In this document: positions 1 to 11,064 of the stretch, piece after piece
Numbering within the stretch: position 1 is the first letter of the stretch
Layout: each line of letters begins with the position of its first letter
From: Lingula anatina
Lineage: Eukaryota > Brachiopoda > Lingulata > Lingulida > Lingulidae
Assembly (NCBI RefSeq): GCF_001039355.2
Contig: NW_019775417.1
Span: 8,698 to 72,697, forward strand
Length of the DNA: 64,000 nt
Reading direction: 5' to 3'
Translations under genes and position numbers: made by a program
The notes under the pieces: model-generated
Seen by the model: only the letters and a program-made list of their open reading frames with translations
What the model was told of the DNA's origin: nothing
The model's database searches: none

Positions 1-388
1 TGTCATTGACATAAAACACGCATCAACCCTTGTTTCTCCTTTAAAAATTTGTGTTGACACAAGTCATGTGTTAAATGTCGGACCTGGTACACGAAATTTG
101 ATTACCGAAACGAACGGTCCTTTATCGACTAGGAGTGCCTACAATAAACATATTTTAAACATAAATACCTTCATTATATTCTCGGAATATGGAAATACGC
201 AATGACAATATCATTATCTTGAAATATAGTAATAAATTAGGCATATAAGTAGTGCGGAACTAGCCGCCGCTTACACCTGGCTTTTGACAGGGAGCTCACA
301 CAGAAACCAATATTTTACGGGAAGATTCGAGCGCGAAACCTTCAATATTATTGATACAATTGACACATTTATAAGTAAACACACTAAC
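1..388. other. Presumed intron of the SAP-domain gene
   Basis: This stretch follows, on the minus strand, the splice donor of the SAP-domain exon. It is AT-rich and I see no further exon, RNA gene or repeat in it. Calling it intron rests only on that donor. Confidence 0.4.
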
Positions 389-489
389 CTTTCTACCAAA
401 TCCTGTTTCTTTCCTCTAGTGGAGGCTCCTCTTTCAACTAGTTGAAGTTTTAACTTCGCCACCCTTTGCTTCCCATACTCTAAAGCCAT
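389..489 (-). CDS. SAP-domain protein, first coding exon (partial)
   Basis: The reading starts at ATG 487-489 and gives 33 codons plus two bases before a donor that reads AAG then GTTAGT (GT at 387-388). The peptide fits a SAP motif, a short helix-turn-helix that binds AT-rich scaffold DNA: it has the LKLQLVERGAS, G-K-K and DLVER pattern in the expected order and spacing. SAP modules occur in chromatin, repair and RNA-processing proteins and in several proteins linked to transposons, so the module does not tell the function. Further exons would lie beyond position 1. The Polinton lies about 1.8 kb upstream of the start and in no evident relation to this gene. The domain call is fairly safe; the exon boundary is inferred from the donor alone. 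Confidence 0.55.
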
Positions 490-1799
490 TTCTACACGGA
501 CGCGAAAACGAGGCTATCTTCAATAACCACTATTACCCCAGCGCCCTCTTTAGGACAAACGGCTCCGCGTATAGCCCCATTAGGGCCTACCATTAAAAGT
601 ATAATAAACAAACTTAAAAATATTCTAAAGTGAATTTTGCCTGCACAGCAACTAGTACCTGTATTTTACTTTTATAGACTGCGCTAGAGACTGCGCTAGT
701 AAGCTTATATTAGATGCGCGTTAATTTTTTTTCAAAACGTCTAAATTTTTCCAAGTATATTTTCTCAATGCCTGGTAACGAAGGTTTTGCAAATGGCTTT
801 TTAAGAGAATGCAGCTTTGTCGTGTTTCGTGTAAACATTTGACTGTGCCCTATATTAACATATAGTCCAGTTCATCATGAGGGCCCGTAGGGAAGGGGGG
901 GGGGTGTTCACATTTTACGGCCACGGGAAATAAAATCATCATATCACAAATCATATAAATTAATTAAAAACTTTATTCGTATCTCATTGAAAAAGCTAGT
1001 CTGGCGAGCTGAAAATAACTATCATCGAGTATAATGACTTCGTTCCACTAAGGACGAAGGATAGAAACCCGCAATTCACGATTCACAGGAATGGGGTGCT
1101 TCACATCTCGGGGAATGATAAGTGGCTGTTACGGGTAAGGAAAATACCCAACGGGGCCTTCAGTCCTTGTCTTAACTAAAATGAAGATTTAATTAATTTC
1201 TAAAATATTTCAAAACATGAAAGCAATTAAAATTAATGATCTAGAGCAAAAGTAGGCCTACGCCAAGAAGGATTTTATAGCTTTTAAAAGTAGCTGCAAG
1301 TCATTTATTGCGTTATTTAAGATAAACATTCTAGATATTTTCTGACGTTAGACATTATAGATGCTTCCAAACAAGAATCTTATTTTCTACTTTATTGAAA
1401 ATAAACTTATAGGCAAATGTGAGATGGTGTTGCAAGCGACAGTTACGAAGGTCTAAAGATGGGTCTGAATTTCGTGTTTTAAATATGATTAGCACAGTGC
1501 TGAGCTAACTAATTATGCAGTGATTTTCGTGTGCATCGAAAGACTAACCAAATAAAGAGCGAGAGAGACAAAAAATGTTGTTATTATTCATCTACACAAC
1601 GTACCTCCGACCGTGTTGGGAGTTCGACCCCCTTGAGGAATCGGATGATAGCTGTCGTCAATAATGCTTTTACATAACGTAACAAACGCGACCGTCCTTT
1701 GCGTTCAAATCATAAACAGGAATCTTTCTTTTAAAAATTATTAAAGACATCCTAACATTTTATACATATCTGTGAATATCTAGTGAAAACTCCATCTGT

Positions 1800-1846
<47 letters not shown>

Positions 1847-2306
1847 GTTGTCTCTGGCCAAATTCACAATCAGTTGATCCTCGGACCTCGGATAATTAAC
1901 TGTTATGACTGATAAATGAAACTACATATTTTCATTCGACCACATCTTCCGTATCTATACGGAAAAAAATTATTGAAAACGCACCTGTAAGATCTACTCT
2001 GAAAGATGAAAAAAATGCCTGAGCTTTTGGCTTGTGAACCTTCTTCAGGTACCAAAACAACAATAAACAAGCAAACAACAGGGATGCGTGACGTATGATC
2101 CATGTAAAAGGGACACGGAGTTAGAAGTGCGTGATAAAGGTTAACGTCTTGAAGATTACGTAATAATAAAACAAGACTAATATTCGTTGAGGTATTCATT
2201 GTCTCTATAAAGTCGTTTTTTAAAAGCGTCTAATATTTTTTATGAACTTCTACTCGACAATCGGCTTTGTCTTGTGTCGCGTATGTGTCCTTTTAAAATG
2301 GTGACT
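490..2306. other. Intergenic DNA left of the Polinton
   Basis: I see no gene here. It contains the 5' side of the SAP gene, a poly-G run near 895, a (CT)n microsatellite at 1802-1844 and otherwise AT-rich sequence. It shows no similarity to the KDM1B exons that lie against the other end of the Polinton, which matters for interpreting the insertion. Confidence 0.5.
1802..1844. repeat. (CT)n microsatellite
   Basis: An uninterrupted CT dinucleotide run of about 43 bases. Confidence 0.95.
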
Positions 2307-2860
2307 AGTAGAAGTGGGCAACTTTGGCTTACTCGATTTTTGGATTTCTGAGTACCTTATAGCTTACAATAGAGTGTGTCAACAATGAAGACAGCATTTC
2401 TTTTGTATTTTTGGGCAACTTCGACTTACAATAGAGTGTGTCAACAATGAAGACAGCATTTCTTTTGTATTTTTGGGCAACTTCGACTTACAATAGAGTG
2501 TGTCAATAGTGAAGCTTACTGATGTTTTTGATTTCTGACTACCTTATAACTTACAATGAGTGTGTCAACAATGAAGTAGCTGTAACAAAAATTTGTGAGT
2601 TTAAGCTCGCATATTGGGCAACTTTGGCTTACTCGATTTCTGAGTACCTTATAACTTACAATGAGTGTGTCAACAATGAAGTAGCTGTAACAAAGATTTG
2701 TGAGTTTAAGCTCGCATATTGGGCAACTTTGGCTTACTCGATTTCTGAGTACCTTATAACTTATAATAGAGTGTGTCAACAATAAAGACAGCATTTCTTT
2801 TGTATTTTTGGGCAACTTCAACTTACAATAGACTGTGCAAACATAAACGCCTGGTGTAGA
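2307..2860. repeat. Left Polinton terminal repeat with tandem sub-repeats
   Basis: The outer part holds 62-bp units (starts near 2387 and 2449) and the inner part 105-bp units (starts 2530, 2635, 2740). Each unit contains the words CTTATAACTTACAAT and GTGTGTCAACAAT. From about 2527 to 2860 it is the reverse complement of 19691-19911, with one more 105-bp unit than the right side. Divergent units of the same kind continue to about 3010. The outermost 220 bases have no counterpart on the right. Confidence 0.85.
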
Positions 2861-3555
2861 GCATTTCTGACTATATTATAACTTACAATAGATTGTGTCA
2901 ACAGTCTTACTCAATTTCTGAATATCATATTACTTGCAATAGATTGTGCCAACAATGAAGACAACAATTCTTTTGTTTTATTGGGCAACTACAACTTACA
3001 ATAGACTGTGTCAAATGTTAGTTTCTTGATTTGCTGAGCTGCTACAACAGATAAAATGTAAAATTGGAAGGACTGTAACATTCTCCAAGAAAAAAAGAAA
3101 AAAAAGAGAATTTGAAAAATGAATTTTTACATTATAATTTTCGGCACTCTGCATTTTACAAAAAATGAATTTTGAAATATGAATTATTACAAAATTGAAT
3201 TTGGTATTTTGCATTTTACAAAAGGTTAATTTTGAAATATGAATTTTTACAATTTCTTATATTTTTGGATTTCACAAAAAGCTGAATTTTGAATTGCACT
3301 GTATTGATTTTTCAAACAAAATCTACAGAAATTGTTCTTTAATTACAATTTTAGAAGTTTTACTAGACAGAATCAAAAATAAAATAATTATTCTGTACAT
3401 TTTTATTCTACTATATGAAATGATACATAATAAACACATCAAAACTTTACAAATACATTTAAAAAGATATCATATATACAGTGTAAGGCATTGTTCATTT
3501 AGTCCATGCTTTTGCAAGTAAATTCAAATTGATTCTCTTTTTTGACATCATCCAT
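2861..3555. other. Non-coding DNA inside the left terminus
   Basis: It holds decayed terminal sub-repeats up to about 3010, then three imperfect 60-bp units (about 3117-3300) built on ATGAATTTTTAC. It ends just beyond the polymerase stop codon. No coding sequence is supported. Confidence 0.6.
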
Positions 3556-6500
3556 TTAATATCCAAATGGAAGAGTGCTGATACCATCCGATTGTATAGC
3601 ACGCTTGTTATAACAAATTTGGTATGTTTTGCTACTTAATTTTGTTTGAACATCTTTGGTTTGAGTGTTTCTTGTAATATTAAAGATGTTTGAAAGGGTT
3701 ACAACATCAGGAATTTTACCTACTATCATATTGTACAATGTGTGGTAATTGATAACCTGACTTGAAGTATAATTCAAAGTAATACCCCTCACCTTGCATA
3801 CAGAGCGGTTTTTATTTGTCACATAACAGTAGTTCTTAGGCCCCCCAGATACAAATGAAATGATGGTCTCATCAGGGTCTAACTCATTTGTAAATTCGCC
3901 TAAATATGATCCTGAAATACTTTGGACATATTTTTCAGTTTCAGGGCTACCATCGTGCACAAACATTATAGAGTCCGTATCAAAGTATAGCACCTTATCG
4001 TCTAAGAATTCAATAGCTTCGTAGAGTAACAAACGAGCTTGTGCTGTTGTAAAGGCTGCTATAATCACATTGGTGTGATCTGCTGATGGTTCAAATTCAG
4101 TGCGAAGACTGTAATGAACTTCCATCATTTCATCGCTTAAAGCGATGACATTTGAAATGTCTTTTGTTTTGTCCAACAACAGTGCATAGTACTCATCTAA
4201 GTTCGTAACATACGTGACTTGTGGTAGGTTGTTTCGTTGACCAAATTTACCTGAAAATAAAAAGGATAGGAAACTACCATTATGTGTAAACACTGATCAT
4301 GCGGAAGTTTGAAATGTCACATTACTATGCATCGATATTATGACAACAGTATACTGAAGTTTATTTGCCCTACATCCAGACATGTTCAAATACAAATTAT
4401 AAGAAGTAATCCGTAGAGTGATTACCGTAAACATAGTATCGATGCTTAGTAATGTATTATGATAACAGGATACAGAAGTTTATTCGCCATACATCCAGAC
4501 ATGTTCATATTATACAAGAAGTAATCCGCATGACAATCGCAGAGTGATTACCGTAAACATAGTATCGATGCTTAGTAATGCTACATATCTCCACAGTTAC
4601 AAGAGCGTTGTAAACAGACGTTTTTCGCAAGCCTAGGACTATTCATGAAGAATTGATATTCACATTGATATTCATGAATCTTCGATCTAATATTGCTGAA
4701 AAAAGGTATGTTTTTTTCTCTTTTTTTTACACAAACTTACCCAAGAAACTGTTCAGCATGAGCTTGGAGATAGCTCTCAGCCCCGGATTGTAGTTGATAC
4801 GTTCGGGATCTAGTTCAATGCCTTCCTTTTCTTTGTATTCATGAATGAATTTCAGCTTTTCTTCTTCTGAAGTGCAGTTGGATGGATAACCGCTGCTTTC
4901 TGCCTTCAGTTTCAGAAAAGTGTCAATGTAAGTAGCAAAGAGTCCCCCTTTTTTTGCATAAGGGTCGTACTGACATAGGGTATCGTAATGCCATATTTCA
5001 TGTATTTTGAGAAGGGTATACCCCTTTGATAAAGCCTTTTGGAGTTTGAAAGTTACCCAAGTTGCAGTTAAAGCACGCTGAGAAGTGTTATGATCACACG
5101 GTGTTTGTTGGACTGTTTCTGCACACAATCTACAGAGGGGAAAAAGAAGTTTACCATTACAACTGTAAGGTAATACCCCATGAAACAACCCCCTTGGTGG
5201 ATTAACAGTAACCCTCGCAAGCCCAACATAGTCATTGATATCTCCAAAGTTTTCTCTGATAATCTTTGGGTGATGTTTTAGAAAAAACCCCCTTCTTTGA
5301 TATTGCTGGATATAAGGAGCACACATCAAAAAATAATATTTTTTCGTGTTCTTTTGGTTCGTAAAACAGCTTAATAGCATTTGTTCTACCACCATAGAAT
5401 GCATCTCGGGGATCAATAGTCTCTCTTATATCAACACTTTCAACAAAAGTTCTAGCTTCTTCATTCTCTTTCAAAAATTGATCAAACTCGTTTTCCCACA
5501 CCGTAACAACTTTATACCCTAACGTTTCTAGAAGCATTTGCTTTTGCTCCGTTTTCTCAAACAGATTCCTCATGGACATGTGATTGATAGGATTTATTGT
5601 TTCCGGATCATAAACAGCCGGATTTCCATGAAAAAAATCACCGTGATATTCATACACGATGTTCTGGGTTTTTGACGGTGTGTATTTGGCTTCACAGTAG
5701 GCCTACCCATCTACTAAGTAACCTGCAATTCGCTGTTCCCCCCCGTTCAGGGCATGTTTGATAGGTAAATTGTCTATATGAGCTCTATAAGCTAGCCATT
5801 GTGCGGCTTTGATTGATGTTTTTTGCTTGGGGTTATACCCCCTCCTAGGGATGACTCCTATGGTTTCTTTTTTCAAGAAAAGTGTGCGAAATACTACACT
5901 GCAAGCACCAGCAATGGTTACTGCAATCTGAAAGACATCGAGTTGTTTCCCCTTTTCGCCTGTGATGTCAAGAAATAACTGACGAAAGCTAAGACAAGCT
6001 TTTCACAAGATGGTTACATCCGTCTTACAGTACTTGAGGATTTCAGATTGAAAATCGAACACGTATTCATTCTGAATTTGTTCCTCATACCATGTGAAAA
6101 ATGCCTTTCTACCACTCTTTGTCATACAGTCAGGGTTGTAGAATTTGTAAGAGGGCATAGGTCCACGATAATGTTGATTGTCGGGTCTATTGAAAAGGTG
6201 TGGAAAATAACCTTTTGTGAGTGACTCATCGAGACCGAATGTAGCGGGGAGTTTACTCAGAGCCATCGGAAGGAAGCAGAATGAGTCGATTATTTTTATT
6301 TTTCCTACTGTAATAGACAAAACCTTTGCTCCTCTGACAAGAACTTTTGGTTTATTACCCTCTTTTTTCAGATATTGTAAGATGAAATAAAAATCGTAGC
6401 CACTTCCATAATGAGCTATCAGAATAGCTCCATCATCAATACTCTTCTGATCGGTATTCTCGACTTTGCGCCTTTTTGCATTATTGTTTTTTGAAGGGTT

Positions 6501-8649
6501 TTGACCTTCAAATACCAATTTGCAAAAGTCATTGTTGCAGTTTGGACCCTCGAACACCCATTCATTTTTTTTTTGCAATATTCACAATTGCTATTTGGGG
6601 TGATTTCCATATCCAAACAATTCAAACAGACTCTATGTGCAACTATCAAATTTGGTTCGTGAACACCATCAGGTCTTTCGATGCACTCGAAATCAAAAAA
6701 AAATGAAAGGCCGTCTAGAACCCTGCCCCTTTTTTTCTTCCCCCCGTCACTATTACTCGATTCAATATCCTCGAGTGCACTTGCCTCTAAGGCGTGATCG
6801 CTAAGGGGTTGCATGTAACATAAATGGCCTCTTTTAACATGACGTTTACACGTGTAACATTTGTATTGGAAACACACGTGTTTTTTTTTCTTTTTGGACA
6901 TTGACAATTGTTTTACATGTTTTACACATGTATGTCAAATTACACATGGACATCCCCCCGTTGGCCATCTTTCTTTTATGGTTCCGATAGCAAAAGAAAG
7001 AATAAAAATACCTATTGCAGTCTATGCAGGGCGTCCAGGATTGGAATATACATCTTGGTACTTCCCTGCAATAATAGCAGGAATTTTTGCAGCTGTGTTG
7101 AAATTTGTTGTTATATCCCGTACAACAACTACTGCAAAAATAACTTCTTGCAAAAATTGCTTGTGGGGATGTTATAACATCAAAATGATTTTGTGCAAAA
7201 AGGAGAAAGAGTTGTTTTTCTCTCTCTGGCCCTCTGTACATAACAGATAAATCCGTATCAATCGAAATTATGTAAATTTGGTATTCTGACAAATACCGTT
7301 GAAATTTCTCTATTTCTTCAAGGCCACAAGGGCCTTCTGGAACATAAGCAGCCGCGTGCAGCTCTCGGGCTAATTTCAGTTGAAGCGAATCCTGTTTAGG
7401 ATGGGTCAATTGTTTAAATAAGTTTTTTTTCTAAACGAGCTCGCGCTACAACTATTGCATGAGCAAAACAGAGCTGATCATCCTTGTTCTTAATTTGGAT
7501 GATGCTAAGTTTTTTATTTTTCCAGGTGGCAAGGATAGATGATCCGCGCCCCAGTTTACCAGCACCAGGTTCAGGCATTGTCACGTGGCATATTGTCATT
7601 TTGACAGAGGAATCTAGGCGGAAGTTTTCATGCGATTGTAATACTTTTACTAGTTCCTCTAGGAACAACGCAACAGACAACTGCGACACTGTAACAAATC
7701 GCAGTGAAATTGGGTGATCCAGAGCATCGATTTGCATGACAACGCGAATCAAATCATGGGGGTCCATACCTGTTGTTATTTCCGAAAAAATACTTTCGAA
7801 AATGGTATGGATTAATGGAATCACATCTGTGATCGCAACGTTGTCAATATTTCGAAAGTGTAAGTTGTAATCTAAACATGTCGTGTTGAATTTTTTTATT
7901 TTTCTTTCGTTTATGCTTTTCAAAGTATAATAATCCCTTGGATCAGTTTTGCTGTTTTGATCAACAGTGCCGTCGGAGTTACTGCTGGTTCCACCCTCAC
8001 CCTCACCTCCACCCCACATTAGATCTTTCTGGGAAAAACACTGGTAAAAATTTTCACCATTCTGGTAATTTTCACTTTGAGAATTTACCTCCTCCCTAGG
8101 GGGTGTTTGTTCTAAAAATTGATCTAAGTCAATGTCATCGAATAATAAGTTGGGCAGGGGGTCGTCGACCTCCCTTGAGGGTTCACATTGGAGGCGGTCT
8201 AAAATTTCGTCAACATTAATAGGGCTATTGAAGCTGATTTGATCATTCGTGCCGCGAGGGTTACTGTTCTCTCCCTCACCCTCATCCCCACCCCACATTG
8301 GATCTTTCTGGGGAGAACATTCCCAAAGATCTTTTGGGAAAGAAATACTATTTTCACAAGTCTCATAATTTTCTTCCTGCCTGGGGGTTGCTTGTTCTAC
8401 AAGACTGCCTATGTCTTCAGTGTTATCGGAATTTGTGTCATTGATTAATAAGTTGACTAGGGGATCTTCAACCTCACTAGGGGTTGATTGTTCAAAGCAA
8501 TCTAAAAATTGATCTGCATCTATAAGATTATTGACATTGAAGTTGTTGTCAGATATATCTGACAAAATGTCAAAATCTATCAAATCGGTAAAATCTAAAG
8601 GTGAACTAAAATCATCTAACCCAATCGCTTCAGGTATGTTATTAGCCAT
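3556..8649 (-). pseudogene. Protein-primed family B DNA polymerase (pPolB), broken
   Basis: This is the Polinton replicative polymerase. From the start at 8649: an acidic N-terminal region, then a Polinton-typical domain (8649-7414). Next come cysteine-rich segments (7409-6846), exonuclease Exo I with FFDFECIE (in 6907-6580), Exo II with YDFYFIL and Exo III with YCKTDV (6578-6003). Palm motif A, DVCSLYP, is near 5350; motif B (LNSFLGKF) is split by an intron at 4251-4740; motif C, YFDTDS, is near 3990. Breaks: frameshifts at T runs (plus strand) 7423-7430, 6881-6889 and 6565-6574 and near 5285-5300, plus in-frame TGA at 6003-6005 and TAG at 5703-5705. Three shifts fall in homopolymers of 8-10 bases, so read errors are possible, but the two stops argue for real decay. 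Domain order and catalytic motifs make the family certain; functionality is doubtful. Confidence 0.92.
4251..4740 (-). other. Spliceosomal intron inside the polymerase gene
   Basis: On the minus strand the intron begins GTAAGTTTG (from 4740) and ends TTATTTTCAG (to 4251). Both exon sides encode the same palm motif: the upstream exon runs into FLG and the downstream exon resumes in frame with KFGQRN. It is 490 bp long and contains a tandem duplication of roughly 125 bp (about 4325-4450 and 4450-4580), including a repeated GTATCGATGCTTAGTAATG word. Sites and phase fit perfectly, so the call is strong even though the gene around it is damaged. Confidence 0.85.
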
Positions 8650-9134
8650 TTAATTTCTAATTTAAATGCTCTATTTCACAGATGAGTTCGTCTAGTAGGA
8701 ACTCTCCGTGTACAAAATGAATTTCCTTTTTCTCTTCTCTTGAGAAATGGAAATTTCTTACTATGTATTCTTAAATTGCGCTTTTTAACTGTTTGAATTC
8801 AAAGTCGCGTGCAACAACTAGCAACTCGGGTAGCACTCCAAATAGTTACTCGCTATTTCAGAAGCTAATTTTTAGAGGGAAGGGGGACTCTACCCATGGA
8901 TCTTTTTCATATGACACTACCTGTAAAATTAATAAATGAAATCATTTATTTTTAGCTTTTAACACAGCCATAGATGTATAATATACAGTAAAAATGTTTA
9001 AAAAAAATCAACCAGTACAGCACATCTACTTACTTTTGTCTTGGTCTTGGCGGGTGAATGATCTTTGATCCACGTTTGTTTTCTCTCAATGATACAAATT
9101 CTGGGGAAAAAGAAAAAAAGTTAGTTTCTCTCCT

Positions 9135-9176
<42 letters not shown>

Positions 9177-9314
9177 TACAACAATATGCTTTGGTATTTG
9201 TGTGTATTAAGTTTTAAAAAAACTTACTTTTCAGTTGATCTACATTTTTTCTGTCTCTGTTTGCCTCTTCTTAGGGCTCTGGTCTAGAAGTGAGGTGGTG
9301 AGCAAAACTTTGTA

Positions 9315-9528
9315 GTCTTTGGTAAAAAGCCCTCCGAGCGGTCATTTATATACTCATTAAATTGAAAAGAAAAACAATTAACAAATCACACGGCTCGAAT
9401 ATATGATCATATGATCATTTGGTCTTTGGTAAAAAGCCCTCCGAGTGGTCATTTATATACTCATTAAATTGAAAAGAAAAATAATTAACAAATCACACGG
9501 CTCGAATATATGATCATATGATCATTTG
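9315..9528. repeat. Tandem duplication, 107-bp unit
   Basis: Two nearly identical copies start at 9315 and 9422. Each ends in ATATGATCATATGATCATTT, a palindromic GATC-rich word, which could be a protein-binding site near the polymerase promoter. Confidence 0.9.
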
Positions 9529-9783
9529 ACCAATGAAAAAAGTGAAAAATTTTAAAAATGATCATTCGATTTTAATGGACCAATTGAAGAGGTAAAATTT
9601 ACCGCTCAAATTTTAGGCGGAATTGTCCTCAGTAACAGAACTTAATGTTTTGCCGTTTCTAGTAGTGAGTGGACATTACGCAAAAAAAATATTTTATTAA
9701 CCATAGGATAGTTTTTGCTTGTGATCTCAGATGTTAAGTTATAATCAAAATTCATTTTAACAAACAGAAATTGGTGGGAAATA

Positions 9784-10312
9784 TATGTAAGAAAGAATGG
9801 ACGGTACTTGACAAGTAACTACACAGAATAGACTTCTCTTAGCACGCGCCTCCTTATTCCTTTGTAAATAGTTGTAGTATACGTATTATGCAAGAAAACT
9901 GCACCGCCTCACATATCGTTCACGTTTTGTTTACTTACAACACGATAGCTTTAAATTTTATGAAAGAGATAAACGGCATTTGTTTCAATTTTACAATTAA
10001 AATTCTATAAGTACTAGATCAAACAGTGGTCAATTATTTCGAATCTGCCTTATGTAAGAAAGAATGGACGGTACTTGACAAGTAACTACACAGAATACAC
10101 TTCTCTTAGCACGCGCCCCCTTATTCCTTTGTAAATAGTTGTAGTATAAGTATTATGCAAGAAAACTGCACCGCCTCACATATCGTTCACGTTTTGTTTA
10201 CTTGCAACACGATAGCTTTAAATTTTATGAAGGAGATAACAGACATTTGTTTCAATTTTACAATTAAAATTCAATAAGAAAAAGATAAAAAAGTGTTATT
10301 TCGAATCTGCCT
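9784..10312. repeat. Tandem duplication, 267-bp unit
   Basis: Copies start at 9784 (TATGTAAG) and 10051 and differ at a few per cent of positions, mainly at their ends. The second copy ends about 135 bases before the candidate start of the next plus-strand gene, so it may be a duplicated promoter. Confidence 0.9.
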
Positions 10313-10447
10313 TTCCTTTGATCTTTCCCACAAGCATTCCAAACGTGGTTGCTCAGCAATTACCCATGTCGTTATATAAAGTAATCCTCTAGCTCTGGAA
10401 AATGCAGCATTCTCGCATCCAATTCTGCAGTGCTAGGTAGCTTTACG

Positions 10448-10837
10448 ATGATTTCTAAAGCAGTTTTTGTACTTATGTTGTTGTGTGTGGGGGAAGTAAA
10501 CGGAAGATGTACAAGGATAACGGAAATACTTATTTGGAACCTAGAGTCTTTGAAATGAATGAAATCATATACGATTCTGTGGCTGAGCTTTAAGTGTCAC
10601 TGATTAATTTGTATACATCGTTTTGATTTTTTTTCAGATGGTTTAGCTAGCACCGTAGCAGCTTTGGCCAGTCTAGGGCTAGTTGTAGTTGCATACAAGA
10701 TAAAAACAATAGTGTCTAATAGATACCGTAGACCTCGTAACTTGGACTTGTCTACATTAGAGCTGCCTACATTAGCGGATTTACAGGACGTTTCTGACAT
10801 AGCACACAACACTAACGATGTGGAAACTTATTTGTGA
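10448..10837 (+). CDS. Candidate two-exon small membrane protein
   Basis: Exon 1 (10448-10508) would encode a hydrophobic leader, MISKAVFVLMLLCVGEVNG, resembling a signal peptide. Exon 2 (10638-10837) follows a strong acceptor (TTTTTTTTCAG) and stays open for 66 codons to TGA 10835-10837. It encodes one hydrophobic span, VAALASLGLVVVAY, then a basic stretch (NRYRRPR) and an acidic tail. Phases agree if the donor is GTACAA at 10509, which is a weak donor, giving a 129-bp intron. The layout suggests a small single-pass membrane protein read with the packaging ATPase. I do not recognise a family. Without the intron only a 36-residue peptide is possible. Real splicing in this element is supported by the polymerase intron. 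Confidence 0.3.
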
Positions 10838-11064
10838 AGTGTTTTATACTTTCATAGAGACAGTGCAAGTCATAATCATTATTTTAGAAAATGTTGTTGT
10901 TGTTGTTGTTGTTTTTTTTTGTAAATAAATTCTTGGCATATCAAGTGTTGTGTTGTTGTGATTTCTCAGCTGGAGCATTTGACATGAAAGGGGAGGGAGG
11001 GAAGTGTGAGAAGAGGTATGCTTTTATAAAGCTTTACTCTCTCAGAGACATTCAGTTGAGAAGC

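Larger units (their letters stand above)
8650..10447. promoter_or_regulatory. Divergent control region between polymerase and ATPase blocks
   Basis: About 1.8 kb of AT-rich DNA lies between the minus-strand polymerase start and the plus-strand block. I see no supported coding sequence. It includes a (CA)n run near 9136-9170 and two tandem duplications (entered separately). Because genes diverge from it, promoters for both blocks should lie here; individual elements cannot be assigned. Confidence 0.5.

Noticed and set aside
1605-1665. Possible tRNA-like B box (GGAGTTCGACC)
   Set aside because: No A box or cloverleaf fits around it.
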